Notes: generated by a model from the sequence alone, not told the origin. Counted from the first letter of the stretch, positions 10,094 through 21,884 are shown. The stretch is DNA of 49,109 bases from Planctomyces sp. (GCA_027483405.1 JAIXUU010000266.1:1-49109); one strand, 5' to 3'. Numbers and translations: made by a program.

Positions 10094-11155
10094 TTGCCGA
10101 TGGATCGGAACTCCCCTATGACCATTCGATTGACCATTCTCGGCGGCGGTGCCATGGGAACGGCCTGTGCCACACTCCTGGCAGAACAACCGCATCAGCA
10201 AGTTTCGATCTGGGTTCGAAATCAGGAACAGGCCGTTGAAATTCAATCCACGCGAGAAAATCGACGTTTCCTGCCAGGCTGCAAACTGAACGACAACATT
10301 TTCATCACGTCTGACATCCATGTCGCCATCAATCACTGCGACTACCTTGTCCTGGCCATTCCCTGCCAGTTTTTAAGACAGTCACTTCAACTGTTACGCG
10401 ACTCGCTTCCCGAATCTGTGCCTGTGATCAGTGTGATCAAAGGAGTCGAGAATGGCACCTTCCAGCGTCCCAGCCAGATCGTAACGGATATTCTGGGCCC
10501 GCGATCGGTCGCGATTCTCAGTGGCCCCAGTCATGCCGAAGAGTTCGCCCATCGCTTACCAGCAACTGTCGTGGCCTCCAGTGAGGATCTGGAACTGGCC
10601 TGCCGTGTGCAGCAGATGTTTTCAACCGAACGATTTCGCATCTACACTAATGCCGACACGTTGGGCGTCGAATATGCCGGTGCCTTAAAGAACGTCATTG
10701 CCATTGCCTGTGGAATTTGTGATGGATTGGGATTTGGAGATAATGCCAAATCCGCACTGATGACCCGCGGCCTCGTCGAAATGCAGCGGTTTGGTGTCTA
10801 TTTTGGTGCCAACCCAATGACATTTACCGGTCTGGCTGGCATGGGGGATTTGATCACGACCTGCGTCAGCCCCTATGGACGAAACCGTAAGGTGGGCTTT
10901 CGTTTGGGAAGGGGCGAATCCATCAGCGATATTCTGCATTCCATGGAGGGTGTTGCCGAAGGTGTGGCCACGTCGAAAAGTGTGGCTGAGATCGCACTCC
11001 GACATCACCTCGACCTCCCCATTATGCAGCAGGTCTATGAAGTCCTTTTCTGTGGCAAGACGCCTCAAAAGGCGACGATGGCACTTCTTGAACGGCCGCC
11101 ACGCTCAGAATCAGCCGAAATCGCGGCAATTGTCGAAGCCACGCCAGCACTTTGA
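10094..11155 (+). CDS. gpsA: NAD(P)H-dependent glycerol-3-phosphate dehydrogenase
   Basis: LTILGGGAMGTACATLLAEQ, VISVIKGVENGT, ILSGPSHAEEFA, EYAGALKNVIAIACGICDGLGFGDNAKSALMTRGL, TGLAGMGDLITTC. Confidence 0.97.
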   Translation: MPMDRNSPMTIRLTILGGGAMGTACATLLAEQPHQQVSIWVRNQEQAVEIQSTRENRRFLPGCKLNDNIFITSDIHVAINHCDYLVLAIPCQFLRQSLQLLRDSLPESVPVISVIKGVENGTFQRPSQIVTDILGPRSVAILSGPSHAEEFAHRLPATVVASSEDLELACRVQQMFSTERFRIYTNADTLGVEYAGALKNVIAIACGICDGLGFGDNAKSALMTRGLVEMQRFGVYFGANPMTFTGLAGMGDLITTCVSPYGRNRKVGFRLGRGESISDILHSMEGVAEGVATSKSVAEIALRHHLDLPIMQQVYEVLFCGKTPQKATMALLERPPRSESAEIAAIVEATPAL

Positions 11156-11215
11156 ATCAGCCTCCCCTTGGATCACGGGGGCGAACTCTTTACCGGGCAG
11201 ATTCCTGTAAAAGTT

Positions 11216-12031
11216 TCAGCTCTTGGACTTATTCGAACGTCTGGGGCGGAAGAACCGTTTAGATTCATTGACCACACGCCACCGCGTCGCGATCCGTACC
11301 AGGCACGTCAAAAGATAGTTCCGCCAGCCGGTAACCACATACTGACGACCACGATCCAGCGATTTCAGGGCCTGACGGACAACTTCCTCAGGTGTTTGCG
11401 ACGAATGTTTCTGCAGCCAGCCCGTGGCACCCGCCACATCGAAAAAGTCGGTCTTCGTCACTCCCGGACAGACAGCCATCGCGACCACACCGGTATCCGA
11501 AAGCTCGGCATGTAAGGCCTCAGTAAAATGCAGCACAAACGCCTTGCTCGCAGCGTAAGCTCCCATGTAAGCCACTGGTTGGAAAGCAGCAATCGAAGCC
11601 ACGTTGACAACGGCACCACGATTTCGGCGAATCATCCCTGGCAGAAACTGGTACGTCAAAGCTGCTAAGGCCTCGATATTCAGACGTAACATTTGACGCA
11701 CACGGTCAAAGTCTGTCTCCAGAATTTCGCCCACCATGCCAAAACCAGCACAGTTCACCAGCAAATCGACCTCGATCCCGGCAGCAGTAACTTTGTCAGC
11801 AATCTGTTGAACCGCATCAGCCAACGTCAGATCAATCGAAAGAATTTCGGTTTTGGTTCCATGCAATCGATCCAGTTCCGCAGCCAGCCCCTGCATCATC
11901 TCCGTGCGGCGTGCCACCAGAATCAGATGCATCCCCCGGGCAGCCAATTGACGAGCGAACTCAGCACCAATGCCCGACGACGCACCAGTGACCAATCCCC
12001 AGCGATCATTCATGTCTGCCAGTCGCGGCAC
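11216..12031 (-). CDS. SDR family NAD(P)-dependent oxidoreductase
   Basis: VTGASSGIGAEFARQLAARG, NCAGFGMVG, YAASKAFVLHF. Confidence 0.95.
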   Translation of the reverse strand: MPRLADMNDRWGLVTGASSGIGAEFARQLAARGMHLILVARRTEMMQGLAAELDRLHGTKTEILSIDLTLADAVQQIADKVTAAGIEVDLLVNCAGFGMVGEILETDFDRVRQMLRLNIEALAALTYQFLPGMIRRNRGAVVNVASIAAFQPVAYMGAYAASKAFVLHFTEALHAELSDTGVVAMAVCPGVTKTDFFDVAGATGWLQKHSSQTPEEVVRQALKSLDRGRQYVVTGWRNYLLTCLVRIATRWRVVNESKRFFRPRRSNKSKS

Positions 12032-12223
12032 GTTATCTTTCCAGCCCAGAGACTCATGCAGGAGTTTTCGTCACCGCTTTACTGACTGAAGTTTATAGAC
12101 ATAACATGTTTACCATTCAGACGATAGCTCTACTGAAAAATTATACTATTCTTCCAATGAAACTGCAGATAACCATGCTTCACGAGAGATTCACGCCTCA
12201 ACCCGGCACACAGTTACGAAGGG

Positions 12224-13339
12224 TCAATGGACAGCTGTGTTCGCCAGATTCGCACGCATCCTCGAAACATCGTCGAAACAGGCTTCGAGACACAGCGAAA
12301 GGTTCACATTCTGCAACACCTGGCCACTCGCCTCCATCACCCGGTCGCACATTTTCGCCAGGCACTCGATCGTTTCAGGATCTGGCGAAAGTGACTTGGC
12401 CATCTGAACGATCTCATTTTGGGAATCACGAACGAGCGGGTGATTTTGTTCGCGAGTCTCAGCGCCACAAATCACCTGGATGACCCGCCTGAGATCATCG
12501 ATCACAAACCGGAAGATATGCTGAATCGACTCCCGCTGAGCGGATGTTTCCGATGAGTGGCTTTCAAGATAACTGAAGATCATCTGAGCCGTTTTCTGCC
12601 CAGGAATTCGCCGCTCGCAAAGTTTTTTTCGCAGAGTTTTCCGCAGCTCCCACAGTGCTGGATCCAGCATTTCCTTCGCCATGGAAAGACTGCCATCACA
12701 CATCTGGCTGACTTCCTTCACCATCCCGGGTTCAATCGATCCTTCAGCGCTCAATAGGGCTTCTATATCCTCGCTGGCTAGCTGCTGAAACCTCACCAGA
12801 TGACAACGCGAGCGAATGGTGGGCAAGACGGTTTCGAGTGTCGATGCCACCAGAATCAAAACAGCGAGTTCGGGTGGTTCTTCCAATGTCTTGAGAATCG
12901 CATTCGCACCGGCATCATTGAGCAAATGAGCGTCATCGATAATCGCGATCTTGCGGCTGCCATTCAGTGGCTTCAGCGAGAGACCATGGCAAAGCCCCTC
13001 CTGTCCTCGATTTTCTTTCGATCCCACCAGCAGATCGATGGGAATCTCGCGCTTTCCTTCCGGGCACTCCACCACCTGAAAATCGGGATGATTTCCGGCC
13101 AGAAACGGCCGGCAGCTCGTACAGGTACCACAGGCCTCAAGCTCATGGGGCTTTCGCTCTTTGCACAAGATGGCCTGGGCGAACTTCTGAGCCACAAGCC
13201 GCTTCCCTACCCCCTGGGATCCCACAAATAAATAACCATGAGCCAGTCGGCCCCGCTCGACCGCTTTTCGTAACTGCTCGATAGCCATTGACTGCCCGCG
13301 AACTTCACTCCAGACCGACATCAGCAGCGCGCTCCTCAA
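12224..13339 (-). CDS. holB: DNA polymerase III subunit delta'
   Basis: HGYLFVGSQGVGKRLVAQKFA, Cys-rich CGTCTSCRPFLAGNHPDF, IIDDAHLLNDAGANAILKTLEEPPELAVLILVAS. Confidence 0.92.
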   Translation of the reverse strand: MRSALLMSVWSEVRGQSMAIEQLRKAVERGRLAHGYLFVGSQGVGKRLVAQKFAQAILCKERKPHELEACGTCTSCRPFLAGNHPDFQVVECPEGKREIPIDLLVGSKENRGQEGLCHGLSLKPLNGSRKIAIIDDAHLLNDAGANAILKTLEEPPELAVLILVASTLETVLPTIRSRCHLVRFQQLASEDIEALLSAEGSIEPGMVKEVSQMCDGSLSMAKEMLDPALWELRKTLRKKLCERRIPGQKTAQMIFSYLESHSSETSAQRESIQHIFRFVIDDLRRVIQVICGAETREQNHPLVRDSQNEIVQMAKSLSPDPETIECLAKMCDRVMEASGQVLQNVNLSLCLEACFDDVSRMRANLANTAVH

Positions 13340-13635
13340 TCTGATATGGGACGGGATGAATCATGCAGGTCTTCATTTAAGGAGAGGCTCAAAAGAACGT
13401 CTCCGGCGGAAATACTGCTCCCTGCATTAACCAGCCGCTGTTTGACGACTCCAGGGGCAGGGCATTCAAAATCACGACTCACCCCCTGAATACCAATTTC
13501 AGCCACCCGGTCTCCAATCGCCACCACATCTCCCACTTCAACCAGCCATGCAAACAGAATCATCGGCTCACTGGTTGACCAGCCCGGTGCGACAATTGTC
13601 TTGACCGCAAGTTCCGAATCCACGCGACCCCTCAA
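13336..13635 (-). CDS. stand-alone biotinyl/lipoyl-like domain protein
   Basis: GDVVAIGDRVAEIGIQGVSRDFECPAPGVVKQRLVNAGSSISAGDVLLSL fold pattern; 4-bp overlap with holB. Confidence 0.75.
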   Translation of the reverse strand: MRGRVDSELAVKTIVAPGWSTSEPMILFAWLVEVGDVVAIGDRVAEIGIQGVSRDFECPAPGVVKQRLVNAGSSISAGDVLLSLSLNEDLHDSSRPISD

Positions 13636-13725
13636 CCGATCATGGCCTTACTGATCAATCTCTCCAGAGCTCTCAATGGAGAAAATGTTAGTCGAATGCC
13701 CCCGATTTTACTGCCCAGAAAACAA

Positions 13726-13759
13726 AAACCGCCCCCGGCTCGAAAGCAGGAGGCGGTTT
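13726..13759 (-). terminator. intrinsic terminator downstream of secDF
   Basis: Minus strand AAACCGCC-(18-nt loop)-GGCGGTTT followed by TTGTTTT. Confidence 0.75.
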
Positions 13760-13804
13760 AATCAACTTTAATTTCAACTCATATTCATAGACAAAGCAGC
13801 TTTA

Positions 13805-16800
13805 TCAGGCTGTGACCTTTGCCGGAGACGACTTGGCCTGCTGTCGACTCACCAGCCAGTACAGCACAGGGTTGGCAATGAAGATAGTACTATAGGTACC
13901 CGCGATGGTTCCGATGATAAAGCTGTAGGCGAAGGTGTGAATCCCTTCCCCGCCAAAGAGATACAGAATCACCACGACGATAAGAACGGTCGTCGCCGTA
14001 AGAATCGTTCGCGACATGGTCTGATTCACACTCAGATTGATCATATCGTAAGTAACGTTCGGATTTTTACCACGAATTTCACGGATACGATCAAAGATCA
14101 CGATGGTATCGTTCAGCGAATAACCAATGATGGTCAGAATCGCCGCAATGAAGCCCATGTTGATCTTGAAATCTTCCAACCCGAGGATCGGTCCGACGGG
14201 TGTCTGTGCCAGCCAGGCCCCCAAAGCCACACTCCCCAGCACAACGAGGGCGTCGTGGGTCAATGCCGCAACGGCAGCAAAACCGTAATAGAGCTTCTCG
14301 AAGCGGAACCAGATGTAAACGACGATCGCCACCAGACTCAACAAAATAGCCAAAAGTGCGTTTTGCTGAGTTTCGGCTGCAACTGAGGTCGTAAACGAGT
14401 TGAACTCATCAAAGATCGGCTCGTTGGCCAGCTGAGTTGCCAGTGCCTTCAGTGCGTCAGCCAGATCCTCATTCGTTACATCCGGAGCCACACGAGCGAC
14501 CAATTCTGTGAATTTTCCAGTCGTGGGCTGACCATCGGCACTCACACCATCCACCAGCACCATTCCAATCGCCGAGTCGTACCTGGGCTGAGAATCCTTT
14601 CCAGGGAACTTTTTAAGTTGTTCCGCCAGATACTCAGCGACAGTCGCTTCAGCCACTGGGCCCGTAAACGTCAGTGGAACACGATGCCCACCCGTAAACT
14701 TGTCGATATTCGTCCCAGGTCTGATGCGAATGGTTTTCGAGTCGTCGGCTGTCACAGGCGTAATGTCACCAAAACTCAACTGCACTCTCGTGAGTGCGGT
14801 CTCAGGGTTTGCAAATGCTTCGTTGATAAATTTGCGGACTTCCTCTCGATCAATCAAACTTGTGCGGATGCGGAAACGAGTCCCCGCAGTTGCAGATTCA
14901 TCGTTCAGCCGCAGTTCTTCAAGAGAAATTGCTGTCGGGAACTTGGCGTCGAGCTTCTCGCGAACAACGGCCGTTTCTTGTGACTTCTGGAATTCCAGAG
15001 TCACCATCGTACCGCCAGTAAAATCGATATCGAGGTTGTCTCTGCCGCGCGAAACCAGAGCAAACATTCCGACCGCAATCACCACCACTGAAAACAGGAT
15101 GGCTGGTACTCGCATTCCTAGAAAATCGACACCGCTCAGCTTGATGGTCGGCATCATCGACAAGGATTTGACCAGCCGCTTGCGTTCAATGATGTCGAAG
15201 CAGATGCGACCAAACACCAGAATTGCGAACATCGACGCACTCAAACCAATAAACAGCGAAACGGCAAAGCCCTTCACGGCATCGGTGCCAATCATGAAGA
15301 GAATGACCGCCGTAATCAGAGTGGTCACGTTTCCGTCGACAATGGCCGAGAGTGCCTTGTCGAAGCCATTCTGGATTGTCAGCCGCATGCTGGCACCACG
15401 GGCCATTTCTTCACGGAATCGTTCGTAAATCAGCACGTTGGCATCAACCGCCATACCAATGGTCAACACAAGACCAGCCAAGCCAGGCAGAGTGAAGGTG
15501 GCATCGATAAACGCCATCGCTCCCACCACCATGATCAGGTTCAGCACCAGACACATGTCGGCCACCAAGCCAGAAACCATGTAGTAAACCGCCATGAAGA
15601 TGAAGACGGCAGCCGCCGAGAGTGCAATCGCCAGCAAACCTTTCTGCTGCACATCAGCCCCCAAGAGCGGACTGATAGTAAACTCACTCACAGGCGTCGG
15701 AATCAGAGGGACTTCCAAAGCCCCCGCATTGAGGACTCCAGCGAGTTCATCGACTTCTTTACGATCAAAATCGCCAGTGATCTCACCGCCACCAGATGAC
15801 AGGCGGTCTCGAAGGTTCGGTGCCGAGTAGACTTTTCCATCGAGCAGAATTGCCAGACGGCGCTCAAACTTATCCACAGGATCCGGAGCATACTTGGCGG
15901 TCAGTGCATCCAGACGAATCGAACCTGTCGTCGTCATGCGGAACGAAACCGCAGGACGTCCCTGCTGATCAGGACGATAACCGGCATCCTGCAGCAGTTT
16001 ACCCGTCACCTGCTTATCAGGGGTTTCATGAACCACGAGAAACTGCTGGACATCGACCAGTTCACCTTTGTCATTCCGCCGCTTGACCACTCGCAACTGC
16101 GTCTGATCATTCGCGTTCTGGCCCACATTTTTGCCATCAGCAACGGTGCGCCAACTGGCAATCAGCAGTTTGTCGTCACGAAGATCATCAGTCCCATCCG
16201 GCAACTGATTGGCCCGGCTGATGATCGAAGCATGATCACGGGCATTGGCCAGAATGGCAAATTCCAGACTTCCCAACCGGGTGATCAATCGCTTCTTCTG
16301 TTCGACGATATCTTTGTCGGCACCGGGAATGATGACTTCAATACGATCTCGCCCCACGCGACGAATCGTGATTTCTTCCGCACCTGAGGGATTCAGTCGC
16401 TTGCCAATCGCCTGGACGAGCTGTTCGACCGTATTGATATCAAGGTTTTTTCCATCCTTTTTGGCGGAATCAACATCAATCTGATAAACCAGATTGGTTC
16501 CACCGGCGAGGTCAATCCCCAGTGGAATCGCTTTAAGTAGCCCTTCACCACTCACACCACTGTAGATAAATGGCGTTAGTGACAAGGCCGTCACGAAGAA
16601 CACCAGGCTCAGGCGGAAAGCGATATCCTTCATCCGCAGAGCACCCGCAACCAGGGTTCCCAGCAGGAAGGGGATCGTCAGTACGCACAAAGCAATAATG
16701 CCCAGCAACCAGACGTTGGCCGTCGGGGCACCTGGCGGAGCTTCCGCGACAGCCGGCGATGCCTGAAGCAATGTGAAAGCTGAAAACAAACCTTCCATTC

Positions 16801-16816
16801 CGTGTCTTCCTGTCAC
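13805..16816 (-). CDS. secDF: protein translocase SecD/SecF fusion
   Basis: SecD motifs (GIDLAGGTNLVYQID, IGMAVDANVLIYERFREE) followed in one ORF by SecF motifs (NLDIDFTGGTMVTLEF, GYSLNDTIVIFDRIRE). Confidence 0.95.
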   Translation of the reverse strand: MTGRHGMEGLFSAFTLLQASPAVAEAPPGAPTANVWLLGIIALCVLTIPFLLGTLVAGALRMKDIAFRLSLVFFVTALSLTPFIYSGVSGEGLLKAIPLGIDLAGGTNLVYQIDVDSAKKDGKNLDINTVEQLVQAIGKRLNPSGAEEITIRRVGRDRIEVIIPGADKDIVEQKKRLITRLGSLEFAILANARDHASIISRANQLPDGTDDLRDDKLLIASWRTVADGKNVGQNANDQTQLRVVKRRNDKGELVDVQQFLVVHETPDKQVTGKLLQDAGYRPDQQGRPAVSFRMTTTGSIRLDALTAKYAPDPVDKFERRLAILLDGKVYSAPNLRDRLSSGGGEITGDFDRKEVDELAGVLNAGALEVPLIPTPVSEFTISPLLGADVQQKGLLAIALSAAAVFIFMAVYYMVSGLVADMCLVLNLIMVVGAMAFIDATFTLPGLAGLVLTIGMAVDANVLIYERFREEMARGASMRLTIQNGFDKALSAIVDGNVTTLITAVILFMIGTDAVKGFAVSLFIGLSASMFAILVFGRICFDIIERKRLVKSLSMMPTIKLSGVDFLGMRVPAILFSVVVIAVGMFALVSRGRDNLDIDFTGGTMVTLEFQKSQETAVVREKLDAKFPTAISLEELRLNDESATAGTRFRIRTSLIDREEVRKFINEAFANPETALTRVQLSFGDITPVTADDSKTIRIRPGTNIDKFTGGHRVPLTFTGPVAEATVAEYLAEQLKKFPGKDSQPRYDSAIGMVLVDGVSADGQPTTGKFTELVARVAPDVTNEDLADALKALATQLANEPIFDEFNSFTTSVAAETQQNALLAILLSLVAIVVYIWFRFEKLYYGFAAVAALTHDALVVLGSVALGAWLAQTPVGPILGLEDFKINMGFIAAILTIIGYSLNDTIVIFDRIREIRGKNPNVTYDMINLSVNQTMSRTILTATTVLIVVVILYLFGGEGIHTFAYSFIIGTIAGTYSTIFIANPVLYWLVSRQQAKSSPAKVTA

Positions 16817-17035
16817 TTTCGGGCGAACTCAATGTTGCCAGATCGGTCGATAAGTATTGTTGATCAAGCCTGATCACTGATTGGGAACAAGCCAAAAACT
16901 GCATTCACTTTGTTAATCAAATCGCCTCAGAATTCGGGCAACTCACGTTTGCAGCGCCCGGCATTCAATAATTCACTGTGAGGAATAAATCGCTGTGAGA
17001 CCAGAAGAACTATTGATTTTGAGTGAGGCAAAACC

Positions 17036-17407
17036 TCAAACAGGTTTGGCATCAGTCGGAGGAACTTCCTCACCCAGCACTTCATGAATCGCACTGCGGC
17101 GGAAGGGAATCCGCACGTTGTCACCGAACTTCAGAGTGATCTCTTTTCCATCCGCCGAGATGTTGGCCACATGCCCGATCATCCCGCCGATGGTGACCAC
17201 TCGATCGTTCTTTTTCAGCGCCTTGATCAGAGCATCCCGTTTGGCCTGCTCTTTTCGCTGAGGCACAACCATCAAGAAGTAAAACAGGCCCACCACAATA
17301 ATCATGGGGACAAACATGCCCCAGATCTCAGTGGTCGGATTGCCCCCTTGTGCTGGTGCTGCCTGTGGTGCTGGCTGTGCAATCATCAAGCCCGACTGCC
17401 AATTCAC
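17036..17407 (-). CDS. yajC: preprotein translocase subunit YajC
   Basis: FLMVVPQRKEQAKRDALIKALKKNDRVVTIGGMIGHV...VTLKFGDNVRIPFRRSAI. Confidence 0.93.
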   Translation of the reverse strand: MNWQSGLMIAQPAPQAAPAQGGNPTTEIWGMFVPMIIVVGLFYFLMVVPQRKEQAKRDALIKALKKNDRVVTIGGMIGHVANISADGKEITLKFGDNVRIPFRRSAIHEVLGEEVPPTDAKPV

Positions 17408-17583
17408 TCCGTCTCTCCCTCGAACTTGAGCACCACTCGCAGTGCCTCAAATCCGTCCAACATGCCACCTGATCACATTCACAAAAGTCGAAAATCATAA
17501 ATCCTAAGGCTGACCAAATGCCCCAAACTCTTATCAGATAAGAGCCAACGAAACATGGCCAGCCTCAGATTGAAGCTGGTATC

Positions 17584-18717
17584 CTAGCCAGACTCACCCC
17601 ACCGGGCAAGCTGACTGGCTCGGAACTCGTGCCCACGTCCTTCAAGAATCGCTTCTCGCAGCCCCTTCATCAGTCTCTGATAAAACGTGAGGTTGTGTAA
17701 CGTCAGCAATATCGGGCCCAGCATTTCACCACACATGAACAAATGTCTCAAGTACCCCCGGCTGAATCGCTGACATGCCTGACAGGGACATTCAGCATCC
17801 AGTGGGCTCGTATCTCGAAGATGCCTGGCATTTTTCAGCCGCACAGGCCCAGTACTGGTGAATGCCATTCCATTTCGACCGTTTCGAGTGGGCATCACGC
17901 AATCGAAAAGGTCAATCCCGCGTAAGACCCCTTCAATCAGGTCAATAGGGCGTCCGACTCCCATGAGATAACGCGGCTTCTGCACGGGTAGCACGGGAGT
18001 TGTGAATTCCAGTGTCCGGTACATCTCCGGAGGAGGCTCGCCCACACTCAGCCCGCCGACAGCATATCCCGGAAAATCAAACGGCAATAACGCTTCAGCC
18101 GAGCGAATTCGCAATGATTCGATTGTCCCCCCCTGGACGATCCCAAACAGGGCCTGATCAGGCCGCTGATGTGCTTCCCGGCACCGGGCAGCCCAACGCG
18201 TCGTTCGATCAACCGCCCGCAGGATATGTTCCTCCGGCGCATCTGCGGGAGGACATTCATCCAGACACATGATGACATCTGCCCCCAAAAACTCCTGGAT
18301 CGACATCGCCTTCTCAGGTGTCAGATTCAGTGCAGATCCATCCAGATGAGAACGAAAAGTGACCCCCTCTTCTGTCATCCTGGAAAGTTTCGCCAGACTG
18401 AAGATTTGAAAGCCGCCAGAGTCTGTCAGAATTGGGCCTGACCAGTCAAAAAACCGATGCAGACCACCTAAGTCGGCCACAACCTCGGGCCCAGGTCGTA
18501 GCGCGAGATGATAGGTGTTTGCCAGAATCTTTTTGGCTCCAGTCGCCGCCAGTTGATCAGGAGTCAGTCCCTTTACGGTGCCGGCTGTGCCCACAGGCAT
18601 AAAAGCTGGAGTTTCGATCGTCCCGTGAGGAGTCTCCCAAAGTCCGGCACGAGCCATACTCTTCGGATCAGTCGCCAACAGCGAAAAAGCAAACTTCGAC
18701 AAACCCTTATCCTTCAC
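17584..18717 (-). CDS. tgt: queuine tRNA-ribosyltransferase
   Basis: [63 protein letters not shown], CxCxxC zinc site. Confidence 0.97.
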   Translation of the reverse strand: MKDKGLSKFAFSLLATDPKSMARAGLWETPHGTIETPAFMPVGTAGTVKGLTPDQLAATGAKKILANTYHLALRPGPEVVADLGGLHRFFDWSGPILTDSGGFQIFSLAKLSRMTEEGVTFRSHLDGSALNLTPEKAMSIQEFLGADVIMCLDECPPADAPEEHILRAVDRTTRWAARCREAHQRPDQALFGIVQGGTIESLRIRSAEALLPFDFPGYAVGGLSVGEPPPEMYRTLEFTTPVLPVQKPRYLMGVGRPIDLIEGVLRGIDLFDCVMPTRNGRNGMAFTSTGPVRLKNARHLRDTSPLDAECPCQACQRFSRGYLRHLFMCGEMLGPILLTLHNLTFYQRLMKGLREAILEGRGHEFRASQLARWGESG

Positions 18718-18998
18718 AAGGCGACGATTACGGTCTCTGATTCATTGGAAGAGCGGCTTTGCCACGCTTCGCTCCAATCTCAGTCTGATTTCTTTCCACC
18801 ATCACCTTTGAAACAATCGCGCCATTTGGAAGATTCGTTATCTTCCACAACTCGTAAAATTGCCACATATCGATTGCATGGAAAAACCTCAACTCATGAT
18901 CTGAAGTGGCCTACGTTCACAAAAGGGAACATGGGATTAGAAAAGAACACAGTTCTTCACGGCCCTGCTCGTCCCAAAAATGAACGAATACGGATGAC

Positions 18999-21422
18999 GT
19001 GAGCCGCAGCATGCGATTCGACTTCGATATTGGACAGCCTGATCAGCTTTTCCGCCAGCATACCTCGCGGGTTCATTCCGCAGTTTCTCCAGCCACCCCC
19101 CTGGAGAGTCAGTTTTCATCTGACGCCAAGCAGGTTCTCCGCTGGGTGGCGATTTCAACCATCGCCATGCATGGTATGGCCGTCCTGAGCCTTCAGGGCA
19201 CCCCCCATTGGACTCAAATTTTTACCATCTCACACTGCCTGCATTTTGTGATTTGCATACTGATGATTTCCCTCGTTCGATACGAGCCGAAAATCCCCAG
19301 ACTGACTCGTCCGCTGGCTATTGGCCTGATGTCCCTGCTCCTCACTATTTCTCTTCGTGAATATACTGAACACGATTCACCGGTGGGTGGCCTTGAACTG
19401 GCCGTCAACTGCCTGGCTCTGGTGGCAGTGTTCCGAAATTGGAAATCCTTTATCGCTGGCGGATTACTTGGTCTGGGCATGACCGTGGCCTATCGCCAGC
19501 TGTGGTGCGGAATCTCTCTTCAGGAAGATGCTGTCAGTTATTTAGCGCCGATTATTCTCTCGACCGGCATCTACGTCATTCGAATTCGTCAACTACACCA
19601 CCAGCAGCGGGAAGACGATCGTCGATCACGCGAACGATCCCAATTGGAAGACGCTTTGCAACATCTGCGGGTAAGTGAAGTCCGCCTGAGAACTCTGAGT
19701 GAGTCAGTACCGATTGGTATCTTTGAAGCCGGCGCTGGAGCAAATTGCCGGTACACGAACAGCGCCTGGCGGGCCATTGCCGGGATGTCACTCGAAGAAA
19801 GCCTGACACACGAATGGTTTGAATTTGTGCATGAAGATGATCGCGAAGCCGTTCGCATCGGCTGGCAAAGAGGACTGGATGAACTGGAAGGCTTCTCCGG
19901 AATCTTTCGCAATAAAGCTCCTGATGGTTCCACAGGCTGGGTACAGATTCGCTCTAATCCTGTCTTTTCGGATGAAGGGACAACGCACGTCGGCACCATT
20001 GAGGATATTACCGAACGCATCCACGCGGAAGAATCTCTCAAACGATACGCCGAAGATTTGAAGCGACTCAAGGAAATTGAAGAGCAGAACAGCGCTCATC
20101 TGGCACGGGTCGTTGAAGAGCTAGGTAAGGCCAAAACTCAGGCCGAAGATGCAGCACGGACGAAAAGCGAGTTCCTGGCCAACATGAGCCACGAAATCCG
20201 TACTCCCATGACTGCGATTCTTGGCTACACCGAACTGCTGCTCGAACAACCTGACATCGCTCCACACGCTGCCGATTCCTTGCAGACCATTCGCCGCAAT
20301 GCGGATTTTCTCCTGGAGATCATCAACGACATTCTGGATCTGTCGAAAATCGAAGCTGACAAACTGACCATCGAAAGCGTCCGTTGTTCACCGATTCTAA
20401 TCGCCAATGATGCCTGCGCTCTCATGCGGATTCGAGCTCGCGATAAAGGCCTCAAACTCGTTGTGCAAACGGCTGCTAACGTCCCAGAGTTTGTCGAAAC
20501 CGACCCGACCCGGCTCCGCCAGATTCTACTGAATCTGCTCGGCAACGCCGTCAAGTTTACCCATGTCGGCAATGTGCAACTGCGGGTCGAATATGTGAAC
20601 CCGCAAGGAACGCAAACGGGAAATCCTGATGCTTTGGGTGGTCTACGCTTCAGTGTTTGTGATACCGGGATCGGTATGACCAAAGAGCAGATCGGACGAC
20701 TCTTCCAACCCTTTACTCAGGCTGATACTTCCACTACTCGAAAATATGGTGGCACTGGTTTGGGGTTAACCATCAGCCGTCGGCTGGCCCGCATGATGCA
20801 TGGCGATATTGAAGTCACCTCACAAGTCGGCGTGGGTTCAGTCTTCTCGCTGCATATCGATGCCATCAAACCTCAATTCAGCACTCCACAATTCCACGAT
20901 CTCCAGCAGGCCGCAGTGGAGTCACCAAATGCCGTTTCGACAACATCCGAAAGCCCGGCCCCACAATCCATTGCCACCACGGCTCCTCTTCAGAATCTTC
21001 GAATTCTGCTGGCCGAAGATGGCCCGGATAATCAGAAACTCATCTCTCTGATTCTGAGAAAAGCCGGTGCAGAAGTCATGGTCGTCGAGAACGGAGAACT
21101 GGCATTTCAACAGGCCATGGATGCTCAAAGATCAGCCAGCAGTTTTGATGTGATCCTCATGGATATGCAAATGCCTATTCTCGATGGTTATCAGGCATCC
21201 GCAAAACTACGCGCAGCAGGCTATCGGGCACCCATTGTGGCTCTAACAGCTCACGCCATGAGCAGTGATCGCGAAAAGTGCCTGGCAGCGGGATGCAGTG
21301 ACTACACCACCAAACCAATCAACAAAGTGCGACTCATCCAGCTGATTCTCGAACAGGTGGCTAGCCATCAAAGCGAAATATCAGCGAGCAGCAATCTGGA
21401 ACTGGTTCACTCCGACGGTTGA
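18999..21422 (+). CDS. membrane PAS hybrid sensor histidine kinase/response regulator
   Basis: N-terminal TM segments, PAS, HisKA ([24 protein letters not shown]), HATPase ([18 protein letters not shown]), REC ([11 protein letters not shown]...[13 protein letters not shown]...ALTAHAM). Confidence 0.96.
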   Translation: MSRSMRFDFDIGQPDQLFRQHTSRVHSAVSPATPLESQFSSDAKQVLRWVAISTIAMHGMAVLSLQGTPHWTQIFTISHCLHFVICILMISLVRYEPKIPRLTRPLAIGLMSLLLTISLREYTEHDSPVGGLELAVNCLALVAVFRNWKSFIAGGLLGLGMTVAYRQLWCGISLQEDAVSYLAPIILSTGIYVIRIRQLHHQQREDDRRSRERSQLEDALQHLRVSEVRLRTLSESVPIGIFEAGAGANCRYTNSAWRAIAGMSLEESLTHEWFEFVHEDDREAVRIGWQRGLDELEGFSGIFRNKAPDGSTGWVQIRSNPVFSDEGTTHVGTIEDITERIHAEESLKRYAEDLKRLKEIEEQNSAHLARVVEELGKAKTQAEDAARTKSEFLANMSHEIRTPMTAILGYTELLLEQPDIAPHAADSLQTIRRNADFLLEIINDILDLSKIEADKLTIESVRCSPILIANDACALMRIRARDKGLKLVVQTAANVPEFVETDPTRLRQILLNLLGNAVKFTHVGNVQLRVEYVNPQGTQTGNPDALGGLRFSVCDTGIGMTKEQIGRLFQPFTQADTSTTRKYGGTGLGLTISRRLARMMHGDIEVTSQVGVGSVFSLHIDAIKPQFSTPQFHDLQQAAVESPNAVSTTSESPAPQSIATTAPLQNLRILLAEDGPDNQKLISLILRKAGAEVMVVENGELAFQQAMDAQRSASSFDVILMDMQMPILDGYQASAKLRAAGYRAPIVALTAHAMSSDREKCLAAGCSDYTTKPINKVRLIQLILEQVASHQSEISASSNLELVHSDG

Positions 21423-21459
21423 TCGACGAAAATCATCGACCCGATCAACCATCAACTAT

Positions 21460-21798
21460 TTAGAACTGATCAGAGACATCTTTCTCCAGATCAACTGGAA
21501 CTGACGACTCTTTGTCAGTTCGAGGAAATGGAATCCTTGGAGCGGACAAACGTTTCTTCGACTCTTTACCAAAGGGATCACTCCAGCTTCGAGTCGCTGA
21601 CTGGGAGTGAGTAATCGAGCGGATTTCGTTTTGAGTCGAGCGGTCATTCGGTGCCAGCTCAAGACCAAAAAATGGAACTCGCGAGTTGCTATCCAAAGAA
21701 AAACTTTTTCGCTGAGTAATGCAGCCCGTGTTGCCACTCCAGAGCACGAGAATCAGCCCCAAGCCAGCCATAAACCTGGTGTGAATCCTCCGCCCCAT
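21460..21798 (-). CDS. small putative lipoprotein
   Basis: GLILVLWSGNTGC lipobox-like N-terminus when started at MGRRIHTR; longer ORF extends to 21861. Confidence 0.45.
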   Translation of the reverse strand: MGRRIHTRFMAGLGLILVLWSGNTGCITQRKSFSLDSNSRVPFFGLELAPNDRSTQNEIRSITHSQSATRSWSDPFGKESKKRLSAPRIPFPRTDKESSVPVDLEKDVSDQF

Positions 21799-21884
21799 GG
21801 CCAGTTCTCTCTTTAAATTCAACCTCAACTTCATGCGGCTGAAAATCTGCAATCGAAACACAAACTCACATTATTTCCCGGTAG

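Noticed and set aside
14700-15428. 242-aa plus-strand ORF inside secDF
   Set aside because: Antisense to SecDF; low-complexity Ser/Arg-rich translation typical of a shadow frame.
20225-20683. 152-aa minus-strand ORF opposite the hybrid histidine kinase
   Set aside because: Ser/Arg-rich shadow ORF.
21417-21450. GGTTGATCG...CGATCAACC inverted repeat at the histidine kinase stop codon
   Set aside because: 9-bp arms with a 16-nt loop and no T-tract; insufficient to call a terminator or regulatory site.
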